From an uncultured Winogradskyella sp. (GTDB lineage Bacteria; Bacteroidota; Bacteroidia; Flavobacteriales; Flavobacteriaceae): 64,000 nt of DNA. The notes under the pieces were generated by a model. That model was not told the origin of the DNA, searched no databases, and saw only the letters and a program-made list of their open reading frames with translations. This document shows positions 43,390-52,989 of this stretch, piece by piece. Positions within the stretch are counted from its first letter, which is position 1. The number at the start of each line of letters is the position of its first letter. A program made the translations under genes and the position numbers. Where the stretch lies: contig NZ_CANMXL010000001.1 of the NCBI RefSeq assembly GCF_947501905.1, positions 620,001 through 684,000 of the forward strand. Reading direction: 5' to 3'.

Positions 43390-44529
43390 TTGAAACAACC
43401 AATATCTATAACTGCAATTTCATCTATTTCTCCTTTAGGTTTCAATACCGAAACTATATGGAAAAACTACCAATCAGGACATCATTTTTTTTTTAAAAAA
43501 GAAGGGAACTGGGTAGCACAATTACCAAAAAGTGCTAAAGAAGAAATTGAATCACTTCGCTATTCAAATTCAAAATATAAGCATCTTGATGATTCTGTTT
43601 TATTCGGGATATATTCAGCAAGGCAAGCCGTAAAATCTGCTGGTTGGGATACTAAAGATAATTTTGGAATAAACATTGGGTCTTCTCGAGGAGCCACAGG
43701 TTTATTTGAAATGTATTTTGAAGATTTCTTAGAACATAAAAAAGCACAAACCTTAAGTTCTCCAACAACAACTTTAGGAAACATCTCGTCTTGGATTGCT
43801 CACGATTTGCAAACCAAAGGCCCAGAGATTTCACATTCTATAACATGCTCAACAGCATTACACGCTATGCTTAATGGGGTCGCTTGGTTACAAGCTGGAC
43901 TAACAAATAAATTTTTAGTTGGTGGTAGTGAAGCTCCACTAACGCCGTTTACCATTGCACAAATGCAAGCGCTTAAAATCTATTCTAAAGAATCCGATAA
44001 TAGACCTTGCAAAGCTTTAGATTTCAACAAAACAAAAAACACCATGATTCTTGGCGAAGCCGCTGCAATGGCTTGTTTAGAAATTGAAAAAAGCAGTAAA
44101 ACTCTCGCACTAATTGAAGGTATTGGCTACGGTACAGAATTATTAGAGCACAACGCTTCATTATCTACAAATGCAGATTGTTTTCAACGCTCAATGGCAA
44201 TGGCTTTAGATGACTCAAACCCTGATGACGTTGATATTATTGTAACGCATACTCCTGGAACAATAAAAGGTGATTTGGCAGAATACAATGCGATAAAAGA
44301 AATTTTTTGTAACAAAATTCCTGCTTTGACTACTAATAAATTGAAAGTAGGTCACAGTCTCGGTGCTTCGGGATTACTAAGTATAGAAATGGCCGTACTT
44401 ATGCTTAACCATCAAACCTTTATTGACATCCCGTATTTGGAACAATCGTCTCCAAAAAAGATTTCAAAAATTATGATTAACGCCGTAGGTTTTGGTGGTA
44501 ACGCAGTGTCTGTATTACTTTCAAAATAG
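43390..44529 (+). CDS. Beta-ketoacyl synthase in the biotin locus, TTG start
   Basis: A 379-residue KAS I/II-type condensing enzyme. The catalytic triad is visible: C153 (ITCSTALHAM), H287 (THTPGT) and H322 (VGHSLGASGLLS). It also has GSSRGATG and the end MINAVGFGGNAVSVLLSK. The start is TTG at 43390: going upstream in frame, TAG is reached at 43348 with no ATG. It lies between bioA and bioB. A role in building the pimeloyl chain is plausible from position but not shown; it might serve another fatty acid pathway. Confidence 0.85.
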   Translation: MKQPISITAISSISPLGFNTETIWKNYQSGHHFFFKKEGNWVAQLPKSAKEEIESLRYSNSKYKHLDDSVLFGIYSARQAVKSAGWDTKDNFGINIGSSRGATGLFEMYFEDFLEHKKAQTLSSPTTTLGNISSWIAHDLQTKGPEISHSITCSTALHAMLNGVAWLQAGLTNKFLVGGSEAPLTPFTIAQMQALKIYSKESDNRPCKALDFNKTKNTMILGEAAAMACLEIEKSSKTLALIEGIGYGTELLEHNASLSTNADCFQRSMAMALDDSNPDDVDIIVTHTPGTIKGDLAEYNAIKEIFCNKIPALTTNKLKVGHSLGASGLLSIEMAVLMLNHQTFIDIPYLEQSSPKKISKIMINAVGFGGNAVSVLLSK

Positions 44530-44584
44530 GATGAAACACGCCTATATTAGGTCATATTACTAACTCATTTTAAATCGTTGAATT

Positions 44585-45205
44585 ATGCTAGAGTGGTTTT
44601 CTAATTTAGAATTCTTTCCAAAACTGTATTGGTCCATCGCACTTATTGGGTCCTTAATTTTTACTATCGTAATGATTATGGCATTCACTGGTGGTGATGC
44701 AGATGACATTGAAGATGTCGATGCCGAAATTGAAGGCGATGCTGGGATTGGTTTTCAGTTTTTAACTTTTAAAAATTTGGTAGGCTTTTTTACCATTTTT
44801 GGTTGGAGCGGTATTGCATGTATCGATGCAGGTTTATCTAAACCTGTAACCATTATGATTTCGGTATTTGCAGGTTTGGTTATGATGACGATAATGGCAG
44901 CTTTGTTTTACTTTATGAGTAAACTAACTGATAGTGGCACTTTAAAAATGAAAAACGCTATCGATGCCATTGGCGAAGTGTATCTTACCATTGGCGCAGA
45001 CCGTTCTAGAATGGGAAAAGTGAGTGTAAAAGTTCAAGGCACTATGCGAGAATTAGATGCCTTGACAGATTCGCTTTCAGATTTAAAAACTGGAACGATT
45101 ATTAAAGTTGTTGATGTAACAAATAATGGAATTCTTATCGTGGACCAAACACGAAAACCCATTAAACCGTCACAAATTGAAGAATCTCATCTTATTGAGG
45201 AATAA
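44585..45205 (+). CDS. NfeD-like membrane protein, flotillin partner
   Basis: A 206-residue membrane protein. Helices at about 15-33, 61-80 and 84-110 are followed by a C-terminal OB-fold-like domain (IGEVYLTIGADRSRMGKVSVKVQGTMRELDALTD, about 135-200). It resembles the short NfeD/YuaF-type proteins that pair with flotillins. It lies 37 nt before the flotillin gene and is presumably co-transcribed with it; the pair acts in membrane organisation. Confidence 0.8.
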   Translation: MLEWFSNLEFFPKLYWSIALIGSLIFTIVMIMAFTGGDADDIEDVDAEIEGDAGIGFQFLTFKNLVGFFTIFGWSGIACIDAGLSKPVTIMISVFAGLVMMTIMAALFYFMSKLTDSGTLKMKNAIDAIGEVYLTIGADRSRMGKVSVKVQGTMRELDALTDSLSDLKTGTIIKVVDVTNNGILIVDQTRKPIKPSQIEESHLIEE

Positions 45206-45242
45206 AAATTAATTATTACTAACCATACTAAATCTTAACTAT

Positions 45243-46673
45243 ATGAAATCATTAAATATCCTTCTTCAAGAGAACATCATGGAAGGCATTGGTGGCCCAA
45301 TGGTTCTTATTTTCTCTGTACTTTTTGTAGTACTCATTCTTATTGTATTAATCAAACGTTACAAGCGTTGTCCATCGGATAGAATTCTGGTAGTTTATGG
45401 TAAAGTTGGCGGTGGTCAATCGGCCAAGTGTATTCATGGTGGAGCTGCCTTTATCTTACCTGTAATTCAGGATTACGAATTTTTAGATTTAACGCCAATT
45501 TCTATTGAGGTTAATCTAGTAAATGCACTTTCAAAACAGAATATTCGTGTTAACGTACCATCACGTTTTACTATTGGTGTTTCTACAGAGCCAGGTGTCA
45601 TGCAAAATGCAGCTGAGCGTTTATTAGGCTTAGGACAAAATGAAATACAAGATTTAGCCCAAGAAATTATTTTCGGTCAGTTACGTTTAGTGGTTGCGTC
45701 AATGGATATTGAGGAAATTAACTCTGATAGAGATAAATTTTTGGCTAATATTTCTCAGTCTGTAGAATCGGAGTTAAAGAAAGTAGGTCTCAAGCTAATT
45801 AACGTAAATATTACGGATATTGTTGACGAGTCTGGCTACATTGAAGCTCTTGGTAAAGAAGCTGCTGCACACGCTATCAACGCGGCTCGTAAGTCTGTAG
45901 CAGAAAAAACTAGAGATGGTTCTATTGGTGAAGCTAATGCTGTACAAGACGAAAGAACACAAGTCGCAGCAGCAAACGCACAAGCTGTAGAAGGAGAAAA
46001 CTCTGCTAAAATTTCTGTAGCAAATTCAGATTCGCTACGTCGTCAGCGTGAAGCAGAAGCAGAAAGAGTTGCTATCGCTGCTGAAAAAGTACAATCAGCA
46101 AAAGCACTAGAAGAGTCGTATGCTGCGGAACAACAAGCCGAATTAGCGAGAGCTGAGCGTGAACGCTCATCTCAAATGGCAGATGTTATTGTACCTGCTG
46201 AAATTGATAAACGTAAGGTTGAAATTGATGCCGAAGCAGAAGCTGAGCGCATTAGAAGGCGTGCTAAAGGTGAGGCAGATGCTATATTATTTAAAGCGCA
46301 AGCTGAAGCAAAAGGGTTGTACGAAGTCTTAACAAAGCAAGCTGCTGGTTTAGATGAAATCGTAAAAGCAGCTGGCAACAGCTCTAAAGATGCGGTACTT
46401 TTATTAATTGCTGATAAATTACCTGAGCTAGTAAAAACACAAGCTGAAGCGATTAAGAATATAAAAATAGATAAAGTGACTGTTTGGGAAAACGGTGGCG
46501 GAAAAGACGGACAAACATCTACTTCTAATTTTATATCGGGCATGTATAAAGCTGTACCACCTTTACAAGAAATGTTTAATATGGCGGGAATGGATTTACC
46601 TGAGTACTTAAAAGGTAAAGACAAAAAAGAGATTGACGCAGATGATGCTGAAGTTGAAACGTCTGAAGACTAA
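45243..46673 (+). CDS. Flotillin-like SPFH-domain protein
   Basis: A 476-residue flotillin. An N-terminal membrane segment (MVLIFSVLFVVLILIVLI, about 20-37) leads to the SPFH domain (about 45-215; PSDRILVVYGKVG, NIRVNVPSRFTIGV). A long charged, alanine/glutamate-rich coiled coil follows (about 220-390). An alternative ATG 12 codons in (45279, MEGIGGP) is equally possible. Flotillins scaffold ordered membrane regions. It follows the NfeD-like gene, the usual partner. Confidence 0.92.
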   Translation: MKSLNILLQENIMEGIGGPMVLIFSVLFVVLILIVLIKRYKRCPSDRILVVYGKVGGGQSAKCIHGGAAFILPVIQDYEFLDLTPISIEVNLVNALSKQNIRVNVPSRFTIGVSTEPGVMQNAAERLLGLGQNEIQDLAQEIIFGQLRLVVASMDIEEINSDRDKFLANISQSVESELKKVGLKLINVNITDIVDESGYIEALGKEAAAHAINAARKSVAEKTRDGSIGEANAVQDERTQVAAANAQAVEGENSAKISVANSDSLRRQREAEAERVAIAAEKVQSAKALEESYAAEQQAELARAERERSSQMADVIVPAEIDKRKVEIDAEAEAERIRRRAKGEADAILFKAQAEAKGLYEVLTKQAAGLDEIVKAAGNSSKDAVLLLIADKLPELVKTQAEAIKNIKIDKVTVWENGGGKDGQTSTSNFISGMYKAVPPLQEMFNMAGMDLPEYLKGKDKKEIDADDAEVETSED

Positions 46674-46685
46674 TAATCATTTTTA

Positions 46686-46715
46686 ATAAATTCCACCCGA
46701 TTGGGTGGAATTTAT
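46686..46715 (+). terminator. Perfect 13-bp hairpin after the flotillin gene
   Basis: ATAAATTCCACCC pairs exactly with GGGTGGAATTTAT around GATT. It lies 12 nt after the flotillin stop and 14 nt before the next ATG. There is no T tract, so termination may be weak or Rho-assisted, or it may act as an mRNA stability element. Confidence 0.6.
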
Positions 46716-46729
46716 CATTCTATATATTC

Positions 46730-47203
46730 ATGAACAAATTCACTTTTAAAAGACAACTTCCGATATGGAAGACAGTACTAGGTTTGTTAGTATTAATTAT
46801 AGGTTTGATTTCTCTTTTTTCAAGTTTTAGAGGTTTTGTCGTTATAGGTCTTGGTATTTACATGCTTTTAGTTGAAGGCTCAGAATTCGATTTTATAAAC
46901 AGAAAATATAGAAAAACTAAGTCCATACTAGGCTTTACCATCGGCAATTGGCAATCACTTCCGGAAATAGAATACGTTTCCGTTTTTAAAACAAATGAAA
47001 CCACAACCTTAAGGCAAACATCTGCTGAAGCTAATGTTACAAATGAGGTTATTAAACTAAACTTGTTCTATAACAGCAATAAAAGAATTGAGGCATATAG
47101 GACTTATGATACCGAAGATGCCTTTAATAAAGCAAGGGAAATAGCATCTTTATTAAATGTTGATATTTTAGATGCTACCGAGCGAGAATCTAAATGGATA
47201 TAA
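46730..47203 (+). CDS. Small membrane protein of unknown function before bioB
   Basis: A 157-residue protein with two close hydrophobic segments (about 12-30 and 34-50; TVLGLLVLIIGLISLF, FVVIGLGIYMLLVE) and a soluble C-terminal part (about 65-157). I do not recognise a family. It lies between the flotillin hairpin and bioB, ending 30 nt before the bioB ATG, so it may share the transcript with bioB. Confidence 0.65.
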   Translation: MNKFTFKRQLPIWKTVLGLLVLIIGLISLFSSFRGFVVIGLGIYMLLVEGSEFDFINRKYRKTKSILGFTIGNWQSLPEIEYVSVFKTNETTTLRQTSAEANVTNEVIKLNLFYNSNKRIEAYRTYDTEDAFNKAREIASLLNVDILDATERESKWI

Positions 47204-47233
47204 CTATTTTTGTTTTATAAATACTTGACGTTT

Positions 47234-48328
47234 ATGAGTACAGTAAGACACAATTGGACCAAAGAAGAAATCCTTGAGATATACAACAAACCTTTTATGG
47301 ATTTGTTATACGAAGCAGCAGCAACGCATCGCTTACATCATGACCCAAATACGGTTCAAGTTTCTACATTGTTATCAATAAAAACTGGAGGTTGTCCAGA
47401 AGATTGTGGTTATTGTCCTCAAGCAGCACGCTATCATACTGATATTGAAGGGAATGATTTAATGTCTGTACAGCAAGTAAAAGCACAAGCCTTACGTGCA
47501 AAATCTTCAGGAAGTTCTAGAGTTTGTATGGGAGCAGCATGGCGAAATGTAAAAGACGGCCCTGAGTTTGACCAAGTTTTAGAAATGGTCCGTACAATTA
47601 ATAAGCTAGATATGGAAGTGTGTTGTACGCTTGGTATGGTTACCGAAAATCAGGCACAACGTTTGGCTGAAGCTGGTTTATATGCTTACAATCATAACTT
47701 AGATTCTTCAGAAGAATATTATAAAGAAGTGATTTCCACTCGTGGTTTTGAAGACCGTTTAGAAACTATAGATAACGTTCGTAAAACCAATGTTACTGTA
47801 TGTTCTGGCGGTATTATTGGTATGGGTGAAAAAACTGAAGATCGTGCAGGAATGCTTGTTGCACTTTCTACATTAGATCCTCAACCAGAATCAACACCAA
47901 TCAATGCACTAGTTGCTGTTGATGGCACACCTTTAGAAGACCAACAACCAGTCTCAATCTGGGATATGGTTCGTATGGTTGCTACAACACGTATTGTCCT
48001 TCCAGAAACTCAGGTGCGTTTAAGTGCTGGTCGTACACAAATGAGCCGAGAAGGTCAAGCAATGTGCTTCTTTGCAGGTGCTAACTCTATTTTTGCTGGA
48101 GATAAATTACTGACAACTCCAAACCCTGATGTTAACGAGGATATGGAAATGTTTAAGTTATTGGGGTTAAATCCACAGAAACCGTTTACTAAAAAAGTAC
48201 AACCACAAACGGTTGAAGCATCAGATTCTCAATTTGAAGCTTTAGGCGAAAAACCTAGGTGGTCAAGACCAGAACATAAGATTGAGCGCAACGAAGATGC
48301 TAAGCAAAAAGCTAAGGCATTAAAATAA
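47234..48328 (+). CDS. bioB: Biotin synthase
   Basis: BioB inserts sulfur into dethiobiotin by radical SAM chemistry. It has 364 residues from the ATG at 47234 (MSTVRHNWTKEEI); the TTG upstream at 47210 adds eight unlikely residues. The [4Fe-4S] motif is C54-x3-C58-x2-C61 (GGCPEDCGYCPQ). Other family blocks are ICMGAAWRNVKD (here RVCMGAAWR), CSGGIIGMGE, LSAGRTQMSREGQAMCFFAGANSIFAGDKLL. It is separated from bioF-bioD-bioA by about 4.4 kb. Confidence 0.97.
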   Translation: MSTVRHNWTKEEILEIYNKPFMDLLYEAAATHRLHHDPNTVQVSTLLSIKTGGCPEDCGYCPQAARYHTDIEGNDLMSVQQVKAQALRAKSSGSSRVCMGAAWRNVKDGPEFDQVLEMVRTINKLDMEVCCTLGMVTENQAQRLAEAGLYAYNHNLDSSEEYYKEVISTRGFEDRLETIDNVRKTNVTVCSGGIIGMGEKTEDRAGMLVALSTLDPQPESTPINALVAVDGTPLEDQQPVSIWDMVRMVATTRIVLPETQVRLSAGRTQMSREGQAMCFFAGANSIFAGDKLLTTPNPDVNEDMEMFKLLGLNPQKPFTKKVQPQTVEASDSQFEALGEKPRWSRPEHKIERNEDAKQKAKALK

Positions 48329-48375
48329 TTCGTTAAAGTTCGTTTTACAATTTTCTAATTTTAGTCACGTTTTAT

Positions 48376-48383
48376 TAACTTTG
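48376..48383 (+). promoter_or_regulatory. -7 box of the JmjC-like gene
   Basis: TAACTTTG matches TAnnTTTG and lies 21 nt before the TTG start codon. Confidence 0.45.
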
Positions 48384-48404
48384 AGTTACTAATATCAACC
48401 TAAC

Positions 48405-49277
48405 TTGGAATTAAATCTACAAGACATTCCTCGTGTAAAAACGATTACCAAAGAGGATTTTATTAAAAACTACTTTAAACCTCAAAAGCCTGTGGTTATT
48501 GAGCGTTTTATTGAAGATTGGCCTGCATATTCTAAATGGAGTTTGGACTACATGAAAGAGACTGCAGGCGATATCACTGTACCGCTTTACGATGATAGAC
48601 CTGTAGATTATAAGGATGGTTTTAATGAGGCGCATGCTAAAATGAAAATGAGTGATTATGTGGATTTGTTAAAGCGTGAGCCTACAAAATATCGCATTTT
48701 CCTTTGGAATATATTAAAAGAGGTACCTCAACTTCAGAAGGATTTTAGTTTTCCAGATTTCGGTTTACGGCTCATGAAGGGTTTACCAATGCTCTTTTTT
48801 GGTGGAAGAGATTCCTACACCTTTATGCACTACGATATTGATTTGGCTAACATCTTTCACTTTCATTTTGAAGGTGAAAAACAATGTATTTTATTCGACC
48901 AAAAACAGAATAAGTATTTGTATAAAATACCTCACTCATTAATCACACGTGAGGATATCAATTTTGCCAATCCAGATTTTAAGAAATGGCCTGCACTAAA
49001 AAATGCTAAGGGTTGGGTTTGCAATCTTAATCATGGAGAAGTTTTGTATATGCCTGAAGGTTATTGGCATTATATGCGTTATATAACACCTGGTTTTTCT
49101 ATGAGTTTGCGTGCTATTGCTCGTAATCCTAAAAATTTGAGTAAAGCCATTTACAATGTATTCATTATGCGAAGTTTTGATAATATTATGCGTCGCATAA
49201 AAGGTCAGAAATGGATAGATTGGAAAAATGAACAGGCTATTATAAGGACTAATAAAACGCAAAACGCTACGTCATAA
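48405..49277 (+). CDS. Cupin-like (JmjC-type) iron/2-oxoglutarate oxygenase, TTG start
   Basis: A 290-residue cupin-8/JmjC-like protein. Iron ligands are H142 and D144 (FMHYDIDLANIFH) and H222 (GYWHYM). KPVVIERFIEDWPA near 28-41 and LYMPEGYWHYMRY fit the FIH-type family of protein or RNA hydroxylases. The start is TTG at 48405: the in-frame TAA at 48390 lies upstream with no ATG between. The 3' end overlaps recX by 11 bases on the other strand. The substrate is unknown. Confidence 0.85.
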   Translation: MELNLQDIPRVKTITKEDFIKNYFKPQKPVVIERFIEDWPAYSKWSLDYMKETAGDITVPLYDDRPVDYKDGFNEAHAKMKMSDYVDLLKREPTKYRIFLWNILKEVPQLQKDFSFPDFGLRLMKGLPMLFFGGRDSYTFMHYDIDLANIFHFHFEGEKQCILFDQKQNKYLYKIPHSLITREDINFANPDFKKWPALKNAKGWVCNLNHGEVLYMPEGYWHYMRYITPGFSMSLRAIARNPKNLSKAIYNVFIMRSFDNIMRRIKGQKWIDWKNEQAIIRTNKTQNATS

Positions 49278-49740
49278 GCTCGTTTATTTTTTCATAAACT
49301 AGGTTAGACTCCCATCCACGGTAAAGTAAATAATCTGCAACTTTCTTTTTCTTTTTATAGATGTTTTTTTCCTGAACCTGAGTCATTCGCTTAAGCGTTA
49401 ATTCATGTAATGTTTCAAAATAATCATCAGAATCAATTTCTTTTAGAGCCGAATCAATACTATATTTTGAAATTTGACGAAATTTTAATTCTCTTATAAT
49501 TCTATTCTTGCCCCATTTCTTTATTCGAAATTTTCCTCTTGCAAAAGCCTTTGCAAAACGCTCTTCATTAAGATAATTATTTTCAATAAGGTGCACTACA
49601 ATAGTATCAATGACCTCTGGTATCATCCGCATATGTCGCAGTTTATCGGTAACATCTTTGTGACATCTCTCCTGATATGCACAATAATTTTCTAGCATTT
49701 TCTGCGCTTCATCGAGAGAATAGGTTTTTTGAGGGTTCAT
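49267..49740 (-). CDS. recX: RecX family regulatory protein
   Basis: RecX binds RecA and modulates its filament. The 157-residue protein consists of helical three-helix repeats with the family signature ALLEENYLNEERFAKAFARGK-like NNYLNEERFAKAFARGKF and KKWGKNRIIRELKFRQIS. Length is normal. A TATTTTTG -7 box ends 4 nt before the ATG on the minus strand, suggesting a leaderless mRNA. It is divergent from the lamin-tail T9SS protein. No recA gene in the window. Confidence 0.9.
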   Translation of the reverse strand: MNPQKTYSLDEAQKMLENYCAYQERCHKDVTDKLRHMRMIPEVIDTIVVHLIENNYLNEERFAKAFARGKFRIKKWGKNRIIRELKFRQISKYSIDSALKEIDSDDYFETLHELTLKRMTQVQEKNIYKKKKKVADYLLYRGWESNLVYEKINELMT

Positions 49741-49744
49741 AACA

Positions 49745-49752
49745 CAAAAATA
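49745..49752 (-). promoter_or_regulatory. -7 box of recX
   Basis: The minus strand reads TATTTTTG, matching TAnnTTTG, 4 nt before the recX ATG. Confidence 0.4.
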
Positions 49753-49803
49753 GGTTGTAATTACCTTACTTTGTGTCTAATGTGACAAAAAAACCAAATC
49801 GTT

Positions 49804-52800
49804 ATGTTTAAAAAACTACCTATTCTTTTACTTGCTTTTTTCTCTTTTTCTCTTATTGGGTATGGGCAAACAACTATATATTCTGAAGACTTTACAGGAC
49901 AAGATGGCAAAGGTGCTATTGGTCCTGGACCAATAACTGATGTATCTGGTGTTTCATGGACAGTAGACATTAGTAATGCTTCTCTCACAGCAACAAATGA
50001 TTATTTTCAAGTAAGAAGTGAAATGCTTGAAGCTAGAGATCTTGACACAGATGCTACATGGTTGTCACCAGTTATTGATATTACAAATTTCACTAATGTT
50101 CAATTCTCTTTAGAAGCCTCAGAAAATGACGCTACAGATACTCTTGAGGATGCAGACACTTTTGTTACAGAATATAGAATTGATGGAGGTGCATGGACAC
50201 TAGCTGCAAATAATGGTACTATAATCAATGATTTTCCGTTGACTGTTGTATCTGACACAGGCTTGTCTGGTTCTACTATTGAGCTTAGAGTTACAATGAC
50301 AGTTAATGGTAATGATGAAAGACCGTTGTTAGACAATATTCTTGTAGAAGGTACTGCTCCAGTGACACCGACTGTTAATGTAAGTCCTCCATCTATATCT
50401 GGATTAGGCTATGTAGAAGGCGATGCTTCATTAACTGAACAAAGTTTTGGTGTTGTCGGTTCTGCACTTTCAACAGATATAGTCATTACTGCACCGACAA
50501 ATTTTGAAATTTCTTTGACTTCGGGTGCAGGGTTTGGAGGTTCTATTAATTTAACTCCTGCTTCTGGTGATGTAGCACTTACAAACATATATGTTAGACT
50601 TATTTCTGGCTTGACGGTAAATACATACAGTGACAACATAACAGTTGCTAGCACAGGTATAACAACTATTAATGTTCCTGTTGATGGAGAAGTTACTGCA
50701 ACTATACCAAATTGTTCTGAATTAATTATTAGTGAATACCATGAACCTCAAGGTGCTGGAACAGGTAATAATAAATACATAGAGTTATATAACCCTACTA
50801 ATAGCACAATAGATTTAACCGCATACAGAATTGCTAGATATAGTAATGGAGCAACACTACCAAATATTGCTAATTTATCTGGTTCTGTAGGCCCATATTC
50901 AACGTTCTTGTTATCTAGAAATGGCGCAGCAATTACTGGAGATTTAGTTATCACAGGTGCTGCTTTAAATTTTAGTGGTAACGACGCAATGGCCTTACAA
51001 ACTATTAATGGTGAAAATATTGACGTGATAGGATTTATCGGAGATGGCTCAAATTTTGCTCAGAACACAGTATTAAGAAGAAATCAAGACGTAACTATAC
51101 CAACAGTTGCTTATGATGCCTCTCAATGGACTACTGCTCCAGTAAATGATACTAGTGACTTTGGAGCGCATGTAAATGATTGCGCTTGTCTTACGTCTAC
51201 GACTTGGGATGGTACATCATGGAGTGCTGGTGCTCCAGATGAATTTACGGCAGCTATACTTGACGGTGACTATACAGTAGATGCTACTAATCCTAGTTTC
51301 ACAGCATGTAGTCTCGTTATTAATGTTGGGGGAAGTTTAACAATCACAAATGGTTATTTTGTAGAAGTAATGAATGACATAACCATAAATGATGATGGTT
51401 CTGTATCTAACGAAGTTACAGTTGAAACTCAAGGCAGTTTTGTACAACGTGGTGATGGTGCTTTAGCTGGGTCATTTACTCTTAACGCTGGTGCTACCTC
51501 TGTTGTAAATAAAACTACATCGCCATTGACAAATTGGTATGATGTTACTTATTGGAGTTCTCCAGTTGTAGGTGAAAGTACAGATGGTGCATTATTTGAT
51601 AGTAGTAGAGTGTTTTGGTTTAATGCTGTCAATTATCTTGATGCCGATGGAAATAATTTAGACGATAATGAAGATGCATGGACAAGAGAGCAAGGAGATT
51701 TCCCTATGACTCCTGGTCAAGGTTTTGCAGGAAGTCATAATCAGGTTGGTTTTCTTGGTGCAGGATTTTCGTACAGTTATGTTTTTGAAGGCGCATACAA
51801 TACAGGAGATGTTACATACCCTGTATATAATGACCCAATGAATGGTTTGCACTGGAATTTAATTGGAAACCCATATCCTTCTGCTATAGATATTGACGAA
51901 TTTTTTGCTCAAAACGGAACTGTTGCCCCAGGAAATAATACAGTTTATGAAGTTATCTATATGTGGTCTCAAGTAAACCCAGTCGATGCTGCAAATCCAG
52001 GTAATGAAGTTCTTAACTACAATCAAAATGACTATATCACTGTAAATACTTTAGGGGAAGCCGGTAACGGAACTACAGCTGCACCTTCTAGACAAGTACC
52101 TTCTGGGCAAGCATTTTTTATACCTTCTGCCTCTACTGGAAGTGTTGTGTTTACTAATAGTATGCGTGTAAGTGGCAATAATGCCAATGATGAATTTTAT
52201 AGAACTAGTAATTCAAGTGTTGCTAGTACTTCTAATTCGATAGAAAAATTACATTTAAATCTAAGTTCGGGTATAGGGATTTACAGTCAAATCTGTGTTG
52301 CTTATGCTGATATTGCTACTGATGGAAATGATGGCAATGCTATAGACACAAACAGAAATTATGCAGGTAACGCAGGCGTCCTTTATTCTTTAGATAATAA
52401 TGGTGATGGCTTTTATGTCATTCAAGGAAAAGCAAAGTCTAGTCTTACTGAAGACGAAGTTATTAAATTAGGTTTTGGAGCTTACATAACTACAAACGAA
52501 ACCTATACTTTAGAAGCTGTAGGACGTGAAGGTGATTTCTTGAGTAATAATCCTGTTTACTTAAAAGATAATGACTTAAACATTATTCATGATTTAACTT
52601 CTTCAGGTTATACATTTACTTCTGATGGTGGCACTTTCAATGAGAGATTTGAAATTGTATTTAAAAATCAAGCTCTTTCGACTGATGATAACATTCTAAG
52701 TGAAAATGATTTAATTATTATGGAGCTTACTGATGGAAATGTCAAATTTGAATTAAAAAACGCATCACTTACAATAAATAATATTTCTATCTATGACTTA

Positions 52801-52941
52801 CAGGGTAGACTTGTATATAACTTAGATGGAGATTCATCTTCTGAAACTTACAACCTTTCAAATCTAAAGACACAAGTATTTATTGCTAAAGTTGAGTTAG
52901 CTAATGGGCTAACAATTACAAAAAAATCGATAAAGAAATAA
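49804..52941 (+). CDS. T9SS-secreted lamin-tail-domain protein
   Basis: A 1045-residue exported protein. A signal peptide (about 1-21) is followed by beta-sandwich modules (about 30-295, including an IgA-FnIII-like 'GLGYVEGDASLTEQSF' repeat type). A lamin tail domain covers about 303-430 (SELIISEYHEPQ, NKYIELYNPTNSTIDLTAYRI). Further beta regions follow (about 450-955). The C-terminus is a T9SS type A sorting domain (about 975-1045; ISIYDLQGRLVYNL, LKTQVFIAKVEL). No enzyme motif is seen. It is probably a surface structural or binding protein. Confidence 0.85.
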   Translation: MFKKLPILLLAFFSFSLIGYGQTTIYSEDFTGQDGKGAIGPGPITDVSGVSWTVDISNASLTATNDYFQVRSEMLEARDLDTDATWLSPVIDITNFTNVQFSLEASENDATDTLEDADTFVTEYRIDGGAWTLAANNGTIINDFPLTVVSDTGLSGSTIELRVTMTVNGNDERPLLDNILVEGTAPVTPTVNVSPPSISGLGYVEGDASLTEQSFGVVGSALSTDIVITAPTNFEISLTSGAGFGGSINLTPASGDVALTNIYVRLISGLTVNTYSDNITVASTGITTINVPVDGEVTATIPNCSELIISEYHEPQGAGTGNNKYIELYNPTNSTIDLTAYRIARYSNGATLPNIANLSGSVGPYSTFLLSRNGAAITGDLVITGAALNFSGNDAMALQTINGENIDVIGFIGDGSNFAQNTVLRRNQDVTIPTVAYDASQWTTAPVNDTSDFGAHVNDCACLTSTTWDGTSWSAGAPDEFTAAILDGDYTVDATNPSFTACSLVINVGGSLTITNGYFVEVMNDITINDDGSVSNEVTVETQGSFVQRGDGALAGSFTLNAGATSVVNKTTSPLTNWYDVTYWSSPVVGESTDGALFDSSRVFWFNAVNYLDADGNNLDDNEDAWTREQGDFPMTPGQGFAGSHNQVGFLGAGFSYSYVFEGAYNTGDVTYPVYNDPMNGLHWNLIGNPYPSAIDIDEFFAQNGTVAPGNNTVYEVIYMWSQVNPVDAANPGNEVLNYNQNDYITVNTLGEAGNGTTAAPSRQVPSGQAFFIPSASTGSVVFTNSMRVSGNNANDEFYRTSNSSVASTSNSIEKLHLNLSSGIGIYSQICVAYADIATDGNDGNAIDTNRNYAGNAGVLYSLDNNGDGFYVIQGKAKSSLTEDEVIKLGFGAYITTNETYTLEAVGREGDFLSNNPVYLKDNDLNIIHDLTSSGYTFTSDGGTFNERFEIVFKNQALSTDDNILSENDLIIMELTDGNVKFELKNASLTINNISIYDLQGRLVYNLDGDSSSETYNLSNLKTQVFIAKVELANGLTITKKSIKK

Positions 52942-52955
52942 GCTAAACAATCCTT

Positions 52956-52989
52956 AAAAAAACTCCTGACATTGTTTGGAGTTTTTTTT
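52956..52989. terminator. Bidirectional terminator between convergent genes
   Basis: AAAAAAACTCC pairs with GGAGTTTTTTT around an 11-base loop, with a T8 tract. It serves the lamin-tail gene (plus) and the TonB receptor gene (minus). Confidence 0.85.

Noticed and set aside
44585-46673. NfeD-flotillin pair as part of a defence system
   Set aside because: No nuclease, helicase or toxin gene is adjacent; the pair is a common membrane-organisation module.
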